From Helicobacter suis (GTDB lineage: Bacteria > Campylobacterota > Campylobacteria > Campylobacterales > Helicobacteraceae), in the NCBI RefSeq assembly GCF_902196135.1, contig NZ_CABIKE010000005.1, forward strand, positions 1-64,000: DNA of 64,000 bases, read 5' to 3'. The notes under the pieces are model-generated. The model saw only the letters and a program-made list of their open reading frames with translations, had not been told where the DNA came from and made no database searches. Shown here piece after piece: positions 56,997 through 64,000 of this stretch (position 1 is the stretch's first letter; the number at the start of each line of letters is the position of its first letter). Position numbers and translations under genes: made by a program.

Positions 56997-57596
56997 ATGG
57001 TTAAAATTGGTGTTTGTGGGCCTGTGGGTAGTGGGAAAACAGCCTTAATTGAGGCGCTTACCCGCGCGATGAGTACAGATTATAGTATCGGGGTGGTTAC
57101 TAATGATATTTATACCAAAGAGGATGCTGAATTTTTATGTAAAAATTCGGTCATGCCAAGAGAGCGCATTATCGGGGTAGAGACCGGAGGTTGCCCACAC
57201 ACCGCTATTAGAGAAGATGCCTCCATGAATTTAGAAGCAGTAGAGGAGTTGCATCATAAATTCCCGGATATTCAATTGATGTTTATTGAAAGCGGAGGGG
57301 ATAATCTTTCTACCACCTTTAACCCCGAACTAGCAGACTTTACAATCTTTGTTATTGATGTGGCTGAGGGGGATAAAATCCCAAGAAAAGGCGGGCCGGG
57401 CATTACGCGATCTGATCTACTCATCATTAATAAAATTGATCTAGCGCCCTATGTAGGGGCTGATTTGGGTGTGATGGATCGCGACTCTAAAAAAATGCGC
57501 GGAGAAAAACCTTTTTTATTTACCAATATCCGCAATAAAGAGGGCTTAGATCGCGTCATAGGCTGGATTAAAAAATACGCGCTTTTAGAAGATTAA
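56997..57596 (+). CDS. ureG: Urease accessory GTPase UreG
   Basis: UreG couples GTP hydrolysis to nickel insertion. The 199-aa protein has the P-loop [17 protein letters not shown], the nickel-binding C-P-H motif in [15 protein letters not shown], a [13 protein letters not shown] switch and the NKIDLAP guanine motif. The AAAGGAATAAC sequence before the ATG is a good ribosome site. Confidence 0.97.
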   Translation: MVKIGVCGPVGSGKTALIEALTRAMSTDYSIGVVTNDIYTKEDAEFLCKNSVMPRERIIGVETGGCPHTAIREDASMNLEAVEELHHKFPDIQLMFIESGGDNLSTTFNPELADFTIFVIDVAEGDKIPRKGGPGITRSDLLIINKIDLAPYVGADLGVMDRDSKKMRGEKPFLFTNIRNKEGLDRVIGWIKKYALLED

Positions 57597-57597
57597 A

Positions 57598-58413
57598 ATG
57601 GAGCAAATAAGCAGTTATCCACAAGAATCAAAACTCTATCTGAAAACCAAGATAGGGCAGAATGGCCGTTGTATCATTGAGGATAATTATTTCACCCCCC
57701 CCTTTAAGCTCATGCCTCCCTTTTATGAGGGAAATCGCGCAGAAATTATACTTATTGCGGTGAGTCCGGGAATGCTTAAGGGGGATGCGCATGATATTAA
57801 AATAGAGGTAGGCGAGCACTGCCAACTTAAGCTCTCTAGCCAAAGCTTTGAAAAAATCCAAGATACAGAAGATGGCTATGCAAGCCGTTATACCCAAATC
57901 CAAGTAAAGCCCCATGCCTTTTTAGATTTCTCTCCCCTACCTCTTATTCCTTTCAAAAACGCGCATTTTCAAAACCACAGCTCTATTATCTTGCACCCTG
58001 ACTCACAACTGCTTTATAGCGAAATCATCACCGCCGGGCGCATCGCCCATGGCGAAACTTTTGCCTTCAAACGCCTACACTCTACGCTTAATATCTCTTA
58101 TCAAGAAAATAGCACTACAAGACCTCTTTTTTTAGATAATACCCTGTTAGAGCCCGCGTACATGGATTTAAAAAACCCTTGCATGTTTGGAGGCTTTACC
58201 CATTATCTTAATGCCATTCTTTTTACCAAAAGCCTGTCCCTAGAAGATATCAAAACACTCATTGAGCAATCTAAGCTTAATGCGGGGGTGAGTACACTAC
58301 CTGTAAGACTACCAGAAGGCTATACCAGCCTCTGTATCAAAGCCCTAGCCTGTGGCTCAGAACCCTTATTAAACCTGCGTAAGGCAATATCCCAACTGCT
58401 TTTAGTGAATTAA
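57598..58413 (+). CDS. ureH: Urease accessory protein UreH (UreD)
   Basis: The 271-aa scaffold that docks UreF and UreG onto apo-urease and provides a tunnel for nickel. Features are FKLMPPFYEGNRAEIILIAVSPGMLKGD-type strand, the SSQSFEKIQDTEDGYA segment, PLPLIPFKNAHFQ, and an AGRIAHGETFAF motif. It starts one base after the ureG stop and ends the urease operon. A convergent gene follows 9 bases later. Confidence 0.94.
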   Translation: MEQISSYPQESKLYLKTKIGQNGRCIIEDNYFTPPFKLMPPFYEGNRAEIILIAVSPGMLKGDAHDIKIEVGEHCQLKLSSQSFEKIQDTEDGYASRYTQIQVKPHAFLDFSPLPLIPFKNAHFQNHSSIILHPDSQLLYSEIITAGRIAHGETFAFKRLHSTLNISYQENSTTRPLFLDNTLLEPAYMDLKNPCMFGGFTHYLNAILFTKSLSLEDIKTLIEQSKLNAGVSTLPVRLPEGYTSLCIKALACGSEPLLNLRKAISQLLLVN

Positions 58414-58422
58414 ACCAACGGG

Positions 58423-59184
58423 TTATTTTGTTGGTAAGCAAAATTGCGCGTCCCATTCTGGGAATGTGCTACAAAATTTGCTAGTGTCTAAGCGTTTGTC
58501 TTTATCAGCAACATTATAAACACCGCTTTTATCACTTTTTACTGCTAGAAATGCGGCAAACACGGCAGCATCAACATGGAGGGAGGGGGCAAATTCTACA
58601 GGCGCTTTGTAGCCAGAGTCTGCGCCATAAAGCCAGCCATTGCGCAAGATAATGGCCGTATCAAACTTGCCATTAAGCACTTGTTGTTCAAGGCTATAAA
58701 CAGCTTGAGCCGTTTGGCCATAAACCGGATCATTAAAATCAAGCAATGGGGATTCTTCTGTGTGGGGTTGGTTACTTGGAGCATAGACAAAAGCAATACT
58801 TTGTGCGATAAATTTTTTGGCGTTGGCTTTTTCTGCTGCACGCACGAGATTGCGCGTACCCTCATCACGGATACGGGCGTTGCGCACTAAAGCCTCTGGC
58901 ATTTTATCAGCAGGCAAGCCATCTGGCAGGTCTGTAAGTTGGTGGATAACAATCTCAGGCTGTATTGCCATAATAGCCTGCTCTAGTGTGTCTATATCAA
59001 ATACATCTACAACAACAGGTTTTACACCAATGCCAACAAGGCTATCAACTTTTGTAGTTAAACGGGTTGTGCCAAATACGGGATAGCCAGCCTCCACTAA
59101 CATTTTTGCCAACGGATAACCAATAACACCGCTTGCACCTGCTAAAAAAATAGTCTTGTCTGAAAACTCTTTTTTCCGGAACAT
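58423..59184 (-). CDS. NAD(P)-dependent epimerase/dehydratase-family protein (atypical SDR)
   Basis: A 253-aa short-chain dehydrogenase with the N-terminal nucleotide-binding FLAGASGVIGYPLA and a later YSLEQQVL segment that replaces the usual YxxxK (here Y-x3-Q), so catalysis may differ. Members act on nucleotide sugars or as NAD(P)-binding regulators. It is convergent with ureH and monocistronic. About 137 bases before its start hold a repeat shared with 11238-11281. Substrate unknown. Confidence 0.75.
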   Translation of the reverse strand: MFRKKEFSDKTIFLAGASGVIGYPLAKMLVEAGYPVFGTTRLTTKVDSLVGIGVKPVVVDVFDIDTLEQAIMAIQPEIVIHQLTDLPDGLPADKMPEALVRNARIRDEGTRNLVRAAEKANAKKFIAQSIAFVYAPSNQPHTEESPLLDFNDPVYGQTAQAVYSLEQQVLNGKFDTAIILRNGWLYGADSGYKAPVEFAPSLHVDAAVFAAFLAVKSDKSGVYNVADKDKRLDTSKFCSTFPEWDAQFCLPTK

Positions 59185-59245
59185 AGCAAACCTTTAGTGT
59201 TTGATATACTCCTCGCGCTCTTAAGCTAGAGGATTGAGCGACAAA

Positions 59246-59290
59246 TTTAGCATGCGCCTTAAACCCGCTTAACTTAAACTTGCGGGCTTA
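59246..59290 (+). repeat. Dispersed imperfect repeat, copy 2
   Basis: Second copy of the element at 11238-11281: tttagcatgcgccttaa, a 16-base spacer and cttgcgggctta. Here cccgc (59264-59268) can pair with gcggg just before the end, forming a stem around ttaacttaaactt. Intergenic between the SDR gene and efp. Confidence 0.5.
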
Positions 59291-59321
59291 TAGCGTAGTT
59301 TGTAACTTCTCTAGTTGAGTC

Positions 59322-59888
59322 TTAAACTTTAAGCTTTTCTAAATACTCCCCAGTTTGGGTATTAACTTTAATGACTTCCCCCTCTAACACATGAAAGGGT
59401 ACTTGCACCACTGCCCCGGTTTCTAGAGTTGCGGGTTTTTTGCTTGCGCTGGAGGTATCCCCTCTAAAATTAGGCGGAGTTTGCGTGATTTTCAACGCCA
59501 CCACCTGAGCCACTTCTACCGAAATAGCCTTTTCATTATGAAAAAGCACATCTACCTGCGAACCTTCTAACATCCACTTAGGCGCTTCACCCACTTGATC
59601 GCTACTTAACCCAATCTGCTCATAACTTTCTGTATCCATGAACTGATAAGCCGACCCGTCAAAATAGAGAAACTGCATGGGTTTTTGCAATAAATTAGGC
59701 TCTTCGCATTTATCCCCCGCGTGGAAAGTTTTTTCTATCACTTTGCCATCTAAAAAAGATTTAATTTTAGCCCGTACAAAGGCCGCTCCCTTGCCCGGTT
59801 TGACATGTTGGTACTCTACAATGCGATAAGGCACGCCTTGTATCTCAATTTTTAGATTTTTTTTAAGTTCACCCATTCCAATGGCCAT
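59322..59888 (-). CDS. efp: Elongation factor P
   Basis: EF-P relieves ribosomes stalled at polyproline stretches. The 188-aa three-domain protein contains the [13 protein letters not shown] loop with the lysine that is modified in many bacteria, and the C-terminal [22 protein letters not shown] and TGEYLEK. It starts nine bases after the fba stop; the order ppiC-fba-efp is that of H. pylori HP0175-HP0177. Confidence 0.96.
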   Translation of the reverse strand: MAIGMGELKKNLKIEIQGVPYRIVEYQHVKPGKGAAFVRAKIKSFLDGKVIEKTFHAGDKCEEPNLLQKPMQFLYFDGSAYQFMDTESYEQIGLSSDQVGEAPKWMLEGSQVDVLFHNEKAISVEVAQVVALKITQTPPNFRGDTSSASKKPATLETGAVVQVPFHVLEGEVIKVNTQTGEYLEKLKV

Positions 59889-59897
59889 GCATTCTCC

Positions 59898-60821
59898 TTA
59901 AATTTTATGCGCACTACCTAAAATCTGCATGCGCTCCACAATCACAGCTTTTACCGCTTCAATCCCCGGATTAAAATACTTGCGTAAATCAAACTCGCTA
60001 GGGTTTTCCTGCGCCATTTTGCGCACCTGAGCGATGAAGGCTATGCGCAAATCTGTATCAATGTTAACTTTATTCACTCCGCCTTGAATAGCCTCCTTAA
60101 TAAAGCTAAAGGGCACACCCTTACTCCCCTTTAAATCCCCACCAGTAGCTAAAAAAGCCTGCCTTACACCCTCAGGAATAGAACTTGCCCCGTGTAGCAC
60201 AAGCGGGATATTGGTGCGCTTTTTGACCTCTACTAGCCGATCAAAATCCAATTTAGGCTCGCCTTTGAATTTAAACGCCCCATGGCTAGTGCCAATGGCT
60301 GGAGCTAAATAATCCACATGGCTTTTTTGGACAAATTCTTCGGCCTCATTGGGGTTAACTAACACCGCTTCTTTTTCATCTACTGAAATATTATCCTCTA
60401 TGCCCATTAAACGGCCTAATTCTGCTTCTACGCTTACCCCATGCGCGTGGGCGTATTCTACAACCTGTGTGGTGAGTTCTAAATTTTCTTTAAAAGGGTG
60501 GTGGGAGGCATCAATCATAACAGAGGTAAAGCCCGCATCTACTGCCTTTTTACAGCTCTCAAAGCTAGTTCCATGATCTAAATGCAAAGCCACAGGGATT
60601 TGCGGGTAGCGTTTAGACATGGTGTGTACTAGACTTAAAACCATGTCTATTCCTAAATACTTGATCGCCCCCTCGCTAGCCTGCACGATCAAAGGCGATT
60701 GAGCGCTATTGGCTGCCTCAAAAATAGCCCGTAACATCTCTACATTGACAAAATTAAACGCCCCTACTCCATAGCCTTCTTTATGGGCTTTGCTAAGAAT
60801 TTCACTTCCCTTCACTAGCAT
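59898..60821 (-). CDS. fba: Fructose-bisphosphate aldolase, class II
   Basis: Cleaves fructose 1,6-bisphosphate using zinc. The 307-aa protein has the zinc ligands in ALHLDHGTSFESCKKAVDAGF and LVLHGASSIPEG, and GVNKVNIDTDLRIAF near the C terminus. It is the H. pylori HP0176 type. It follows ppiC by 12 bases and is cotranscribed with efp. Confidence 0.96.
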   Translation of the reverse strand: MLVKGSEILSKAHKEGYGVGAFNFVNVEMLRAIFEAANSAQSPLIVQASEGAIKYLGIDMVLSLVHTMSKRYPQIPVALHLDHGTSFESCKKAVDAGFTSVMIDASHHPFKENLELTTQVVEYAHAHGVSVEAELGRLMGIEDNISVDEKEAVLVNPNEAEEFVQKSHVDYLAPAIGTSHGAFKFKGEPKLDFDRLVEVKKRTNIPLVLHGASSIPEGVRQAFLATGGDLKGSKGVPFSFIKEAIQGGVNKVNIDTDLRIAFIAQVRKMAQENPSEFDLRKYFNPGIEAVKAVIVERMQILGSAHKI

Positions 60822-60833
60822 TTAAAATCCCTC

Positions 60834-61742
60834 TTAATCTTGGACAATATTAATCCGCACATTTTTACGCAATTTTTCTAATTCCCCTTTGACATATTCT
60901 TGGAATTGGTGTTCTTTAAGAATGCCGATAATGGTTTGTCTAGCCTGTTCAAAGGTAGGCGTTTTGGGCTCGTTTTTACTCATCAGATAGATAACATGGT
61001 AGCCAAACTCTGTTTTGACGGGGATTTTGGTGTAGCTACCGGGTTTGAGAGCAAAAACAGCATTAGAAAACTCAGGCGCCATTTGGTTTTTTTGGAATTT
61101 ACCTAAATCCCCCCCATTTTTGGAGTTTTTCGTATTAGGATCAATAGATTCGCGGTTAGCAATTTCAATAAACTCTTTTTCTATACGGGTTTTAGGGGTT
61201 TTATTAAGCTCAGAGATCACCCGTTTAGCATCGGCCTCTGTTTTGACAAGAATATGTCTTGCTTGGGCTTCTTGTTGGACAAATTGCGCCTTATTGGCTT
61301 GGTAATATTTCCTGAGTTGATCTTCTGGAATATCCTCTTTGCCAATTGCCTCCGCCTGATGTTTAGCCCAAATTTCTACAAGGAGCTGTTTTTTATAGCC
61401 AGCCATTCTTTTAGCAAATTCTGCTGTATCATCTAATTTTTCTTTTTTAGCTTCTCTTTCAATCAATAGATTATTAATTGCTTGTTCAAGCAAGGCTTTT
61501 TTTTGTTCGGGTTTAAGTTTATTGAAGTCAAAATTTGGGTTGCGTTGTTTGATCACATCAAAATCATTTTCTGTAATGCTCACCACATCGGGTTTTTCAG
61601 GCCTACTATGTCTTCCATGTCTGCCTTTCTTTTTAGTTGTTTGTGTATCCGGGAAAGTTACCGTGGCTAAAGTTTTAGCCCCAACAATCCCTACACTAAG
61701 AATACCCGTTAATACAAAACCCACAAAGCTTTTTTTAACCAT
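60834..61742 (-). CDS. Exported parvulin-type peptidyl-prolyl isomerase (CBF2-like)
   Basis: A 302-aa precursor from the ATG at 61742 with GGAG upstream. It has a signal peptide (VKKSFVGFVLTGILSVGIVGAK), an N-terminal helical SurA-like domain, and the PpiC domain (QARHILVKTEADAKRVISEL, NGGDLGKFQKNQMAPEFSNAVF, TEFGYHVIYLM). It corresponds to H. pylori HP0175 (cell-binding factor 2), a secreted antigen and periplasmic folding factor. A Lys/Arg/His-rich segment (KKKGRHGRHSRPEK) follows the signal peptide. Confidence 0.92.
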   Translation of the reverse strand: MVKKSFVGFVLTGILSVGIVGAKTLATVTFPDTQTTKKKGRHGRHSRPEKPDVVSITENDFDVIKQRNPNFDFNKLKPEQKKALLEQAINNLLIEREAKKEKLDDTAEFAKRMAGYKKQLLVEIWAKHQAEAIGKEDIPEDQLRKYYQANKAQFVQQEAQARHILVKTEADAKRVISELNKTPKTRIEKEFIEIANRESIDPNTKNSKNGGDLGKFQKNQMAPEFSNAVFALKPGSYTKIPVKTEFGYHVIYLMSKNEPKTPTFEQARQTIIGILKEHQFQEYVKGELEKLRKNVRINIVQD

Positions 61743-61851
61743 AAAGTTCTCCAAAGTATTGTAAAATGAGACCTCGCATGTGCAAGGTATGAAGAGGGCA
61801 TTCTAGCATGCTAAACTTAATAAAAGCCATGTAATTAAAGAAAGAGGAAGT

Positions 61852-62571
61852 ATGAACACACCACTACAAACGATTAAACAAAGCTGGAAAGATTTTTTAA
61901 GCTGGAAGATGTTGGCCCTTAATTTAGGCCCTGTTGTACTTGGTCTACTCTTTTGGGGTATTTTGCTCTTTTATTTTGGGGGAAACTTGGTACGCATCTT
62001 AGAGGGTTTTTTGCCCACTAGTTGGTATCAATACGCCCACACCAGTGGTTTACTACCCGCCTTGTTCTTGCTTGCTTTTAAACTTTTTGCCTATGTTTTA
62101 CTCGTGCTTTTAGTGCTGGTTTTAAGTTTAGTGGGTAATCTTTTTATCTCTCTTTTTTATACCCCCCTTGTAATTGCCTCTTTACACAAACGCTATTACA
62201 GCGATCTAGCCTTAGAAAATTTTGGGGATTTGAGCCGCAATATCCAGCATTTTTTAAAACAGCTAGCTTATTTATGTTTGTTTTTGGTGGTGTGCATTCC
62301 GCTTTATTTTATCCCTTTTATTGGGGTGTTTATCTCGCTTATCCCCCACTACTTCTTTTTTAAAAATACCCTACTTTTTGATGTGGGAAGCTCTATTTAC
62401 AACGAACGAACCTACCAAAAAATCCTCATAGACTACAAGGTGATTAACCACAAGATCGCCATTGCAGCCTACCTTTTCTCTCTTATCCCTGTTTTTAATT
62501 TCTTTGCTACTTTGCTCCAAACCATCATTCTAGCCCGCCACTTTTTAGAAATTAAGGCTCATAAAGCTTAG
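61852..62571 (+). CDS. EI24-domain inner-membrane protein (HP0174-type)
   Basis: A 239-aa membrane protein with four or more predicted helices (GPVVLGLLFWGILLFYF; LFLLAFKLFAYVLLVLLVLVLSLVG; LCLFLVVCIPLYFIPFIGVF; AAYLFSLIPVFNFFATLL). EI24/CysZ-like proteins include sulfate transporters, but the Helicobacter members are uncharacterised. The PhhYFFFK-like loop and YNERTYQKILIDYK are soluble segments. It is divergent from ppiC, and its end overlaps the convergent crcB by four bases. Confidence 0.8.
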   Translation: MNTPLQTIKQSWKDFLSWKMLALNLGPVVLGLLFWGILLFYFGGNLVRILEGFLPTSWYQYAHTSGLLPALFLLAFKLFAYVLLVLLVLVLSLVGNLFISLFYTPLVIASLHKRYYSDLALENFGDLSRNIQHFLKQLAYLCLFLVVCIPLYFIPFIGVFISLIPHYFFFKNTLLFDVGSSIYNERTYQKILIDYKVINHKIAIAAYLFSLIPVFNFFATLLQTIILARHFLEIKAHKA

Positions 62572-62945
62572 CTAAAAAACTTGGCTAGCCCCCAGCCTAA
62601 GGCCACGCATAAAAAGCCTAAAAGGTTACTCCCTAAAACATACACAAGAGCTTCTAAAAGAGCCTGTTTTTGCAACAATTTAAGCGTGTCTAGCCCAAAG
62701 GAGGAGAAAGTCGTAAAACCCCCTAAAACACCGGTAATTAAAAGCGCGCTCATTTTATCACCAAGCAAAGATTTAGCGGCTAAATGCCCTAAAAAGCCAA
62801 TCACAAAACAACCGATGAGATTGACGCTAAAAGTGCCAAGAGGGAAACTCTCCCAGATTAAAAAACGCGTAGGCATCATTTTACCCACAAAGTAGCGCAA
62901 AGAAGCACCAATAGCCCCGCCTAAAGCAACCCAAAAAACCAGCAT
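62568..62945 (-). CDS. crcB: Fluoride channel CrcB/Fluc
   Basis: A 125-aa four-helix protein of the Fluc family, which exports fluoride as a dual-topology dimer. Signatures are GGAIGASLRYFVGKMM, GTFSVNLIGCFVIGFL and the central GGFTTFSSFGLDTLKLL containing the phenylalanine-box residues. No fluoride riboswitch is evident upstream. It corresponds to H. pylori HP1225 and lies next to hemD, as there. Confidence 0.94.
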   Translation of the reverse strand: MLVFWVALGGAIGASLRYFVGKMMPTRFLIWESFPLGTFSVNLIGCFVIGFLGHLAAKSLLGDKMSALLITGVLGGFTTFSSFGLDTLKLLQKQALLEALVYVLGSNLLGFLCVALGWGLAKFFS

Positions 62946-62979
62946 TTAAACTCCTTGTTTTTTTAATCTTAATACAAAA

Positions 62980-63639
62980 TCAGAGGGTTTTAGCCAATGT
63001 AATACAATCCTGCAAGCGGGGTTTTGGGCTTACAAGGGCGTGGATATTTGGCCCAAAAGTTTTAAAGGTACTCTCTCCTAAGGCAATAGCAGTATAGGAA
63101 TGATCCCAGCTAAAGCAATGACAAAAGATTTTATAGGCACTAGGCGCGCTAAAGATCAGCACAGAATGAGGCTTTGGTTTATCTGTGAGTTTAAGGGGTT
63201 TGTTTTCATAGACAATTAAAGAGGGCAAATGATTAAAAACAGAAGAGGCCACCTCTTTAGCGCGTACAAAAAGGGTATTTTTGGGGAGGGTGATTTCTTG
63301 AGCCAAATCTTTAGCATGGCCACCTTGACCCACAAACGCCACGCAAAAGCCTAAATCTTTGGCAACTTGAGCGCTTTTTTCTGCTAAGACAAAAACAGGG
63401 AGAGTTTTTAGAAAATCAAGTGCTTTTGTTTCTAAAGAATGTGTGAGAGCTAGGGGGGCGTGTTTGGAGGTAAAAAGCAAAGCCTGCATATTTTGAATAA
63501 AAAGAGGCGGGCTAAGAGCAGAGCTTAAAAAACCCTCTTTGTAGACAAGAGGCAAGTAAATAATTTCACTACAAATTAAATTAGAGATAGCCACATCGCC
63601 TACATAGGGGGTTATTCCCACCACTACAATAGGGCGCAT
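62980..63639 (-). CDS. hemD: Uroporphyrinogen-III synthase
   Basis: HemD cyclises hydroxymethylbilane to uroporphyrinogen III for haem synthesis. The 219-aa protein is the poorly conserved two-domain type: LLFTSKHAPLALTHSLE at about residue 55, FVGQGGHAKDLAQEI, ENKPLKLTDKPKP and SPKPRLQDCI near the C terminus. Assignment is supported by fold pattern and the H. pylori neighbourhood HP1223-HP1225. It overlaps the rhodanese gene by one base. Confidence 0.85.
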   Translation of the reverse strand: MRPIVVVGITPYVGDVAISNLICSEIIYLPLVYKEGFLSSALSPPLFIQNMQALLFTSKHAPLALTHSLETKALDFLKTLPVFVLAEKSAQVAKDLGFCVAFVGQGGHAKDLAQEITLPKNTLFVRAKEVASSVFNHLPSLIVYENKPLKLTDKPKPHSVLIFSAPSAYKIFCHCFSWDHSYTAIALGESTFKTFGPNIHALVSPKPRLQDCITLAKTL

Positions 63640-63953
63640 TAGCCCTCCACCACCTCCAAGCCAAAAGCCTTAAAATCCTCAAAATTAGCCTTAAGAAAAT
63701 AAATATTTTCTACCCCCGCGCTGTGTAATAGATCTGCATATCTTGCAGCCGTGTTTCCATGCCAGCATTGCAATAAAATTTTTGTCTTTGGGGAGGAGAG
63801 GGCAAAATCTTTAATGGCCTCTAAATCCTCTAAATTTTTGGCCTCTTTGAGGTGTGCCTCTTGGTAAGATTTTGCATCGCGGATGTCTAAAATGCAATAA
63901 TCCTTAGGGTTAAAATCTTGCAAATCCACGCAGTAGTTAGCCTCTTTTATCAT
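63639..63953 (-). CDS. Single-domain rhodanese-like protein
   Basis: A 104-aa rhodanese domain (DYCILDIRDAKSYQEAHLKEA, then the active-site loop KILLQCWHGNTAARYADLL with the catalytic Cys). Such proteins carry persulfide sulfur for thiolation or detoxification. It directly precedes hemD. The final 47 bases of the window (63954-64000) hold only its probable ribosome site (AAGGAAAATT) and no other feature. Confidence 0.85.
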   Translation of the reverse strand: MIKEANYCVDLQDFNPKDYCILDIRDAKSYQEAHLKEAKNLEDLEAIKDFALSSPKTKILLQCWHGNTAARYADLLHSAGVENIYFLKANFEDFKAFGLEVVEG

Positions 63954-64000
63954 AATTTTCCTTATTTAGTGAAGTGGCGCGCATTGTAGCATAAAAGGGT

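Overview
This 64-kb window is a chromosomal segment of a gastric, urease-positive Helicobacter other than H. pylori. The H. felis / H. bizzozeronii / H. suis group is my best guess from gene content, not from a search. Support comes from the complete urease cluster (ureA-ureB, then ureI-E-F-G-H), a GroES with a histidine-rich tail beside dnaG, a malate:quinone oxidoreductase / NlpC-P60 / rpoD block, tatBC-queA-rsmG, bamD-lon-tyrA, efp-fba-ppiC and an acetone carboxylase operon. These blocks match H. pylori neighbourhoods internally but are joined in a different order. A selenium pathway gene (selD) and an S-/N-oxide reductase pair, neither of which I associate with H. pylori, are also present.

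Layout. 1-2.4 kb: right end of an IS200/IS605 element abutting a broken type I restriction gene (hsdR). 2.5-6.1 kb: kdsC, a small LRAT-like protein and ppsA. 6.2-11.0 kb: accessory island with a GmrSD-type (DUF262/DUF1524) nuclease, a polyvalent-type protein carrying ribonuclease-like and ParB-like domains, and the C-terminal remnant of a type ISP restriction enzyme. 11.0-14.5 kb: a structured non-coding stretch, then a monohaem cytochrome c and a TorA/DMSO-reductase-family enzyme. 14.5-17.4 kb: decayed IS607-type element (3' piece of the serine recombinase plus frameshifted TnpB), a ribbon-helix-helix-like ORF and a Dam-family methyltransferase. 17.4-24.9 kb: Old Yellow Enzyme, groEL-groES with a CIRCE-like operator, dnaG and conserved genes. 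24.9-26.9 kb: selD with an in-frame UGA selenocysteine codon, and a broken FkbM-type methyltransferase containing an 8-bp tandem repeat. 27.0-37.4 kb: one long minus-strand operon running thiolase, scoA, scoB, an extra HyuA-like protein, and acetone carboxylase gamma, beta and alpha, with an uncharacterised gene at its end. 37.5-52.3 kb: core genes (proC, fliW, bamD, lon, tyrA, fliQ, murB, mqo, rpoD, tatBC, queA, rsmG) and tRNA-Ser. 52.5-58.4 kb: urease. 58.4-64 kb: SDR protein, efp, fba, ppiC, EI24-like, crcB, hemD, rhodanese.

How the genes fit together. Urease with the UreI channel and the UreE/F/G/H nickel chaperones provides acid resistance. The acetone carboxylase, CoA-transferase and thiolase operon converts acetone to acetoacetate and then acetyl-CoA. 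The TorA pair and Mqo are respiratory, and TatBC can export the twin-arginine TorA precursor. Almost every core gene is intact, whereas the broken frames (hsdR, polyvalent protein, ISP remnant, IS607 genes, fkbM) all lie in accessory DNA. This suggests genuine decay or phase switching rather than poor sequence quality, although several breaks sit in short homopolymers.

I did not find a convincing entirely new multi-gene system. The most interesting items are selenoprotein SelD, the repeat-bearing fkbM, the histidine-rich leader on acetone carboxylase alpha with an extra HyuA paralogue in its operon, and the mosaic polyvalent/ISP locus.
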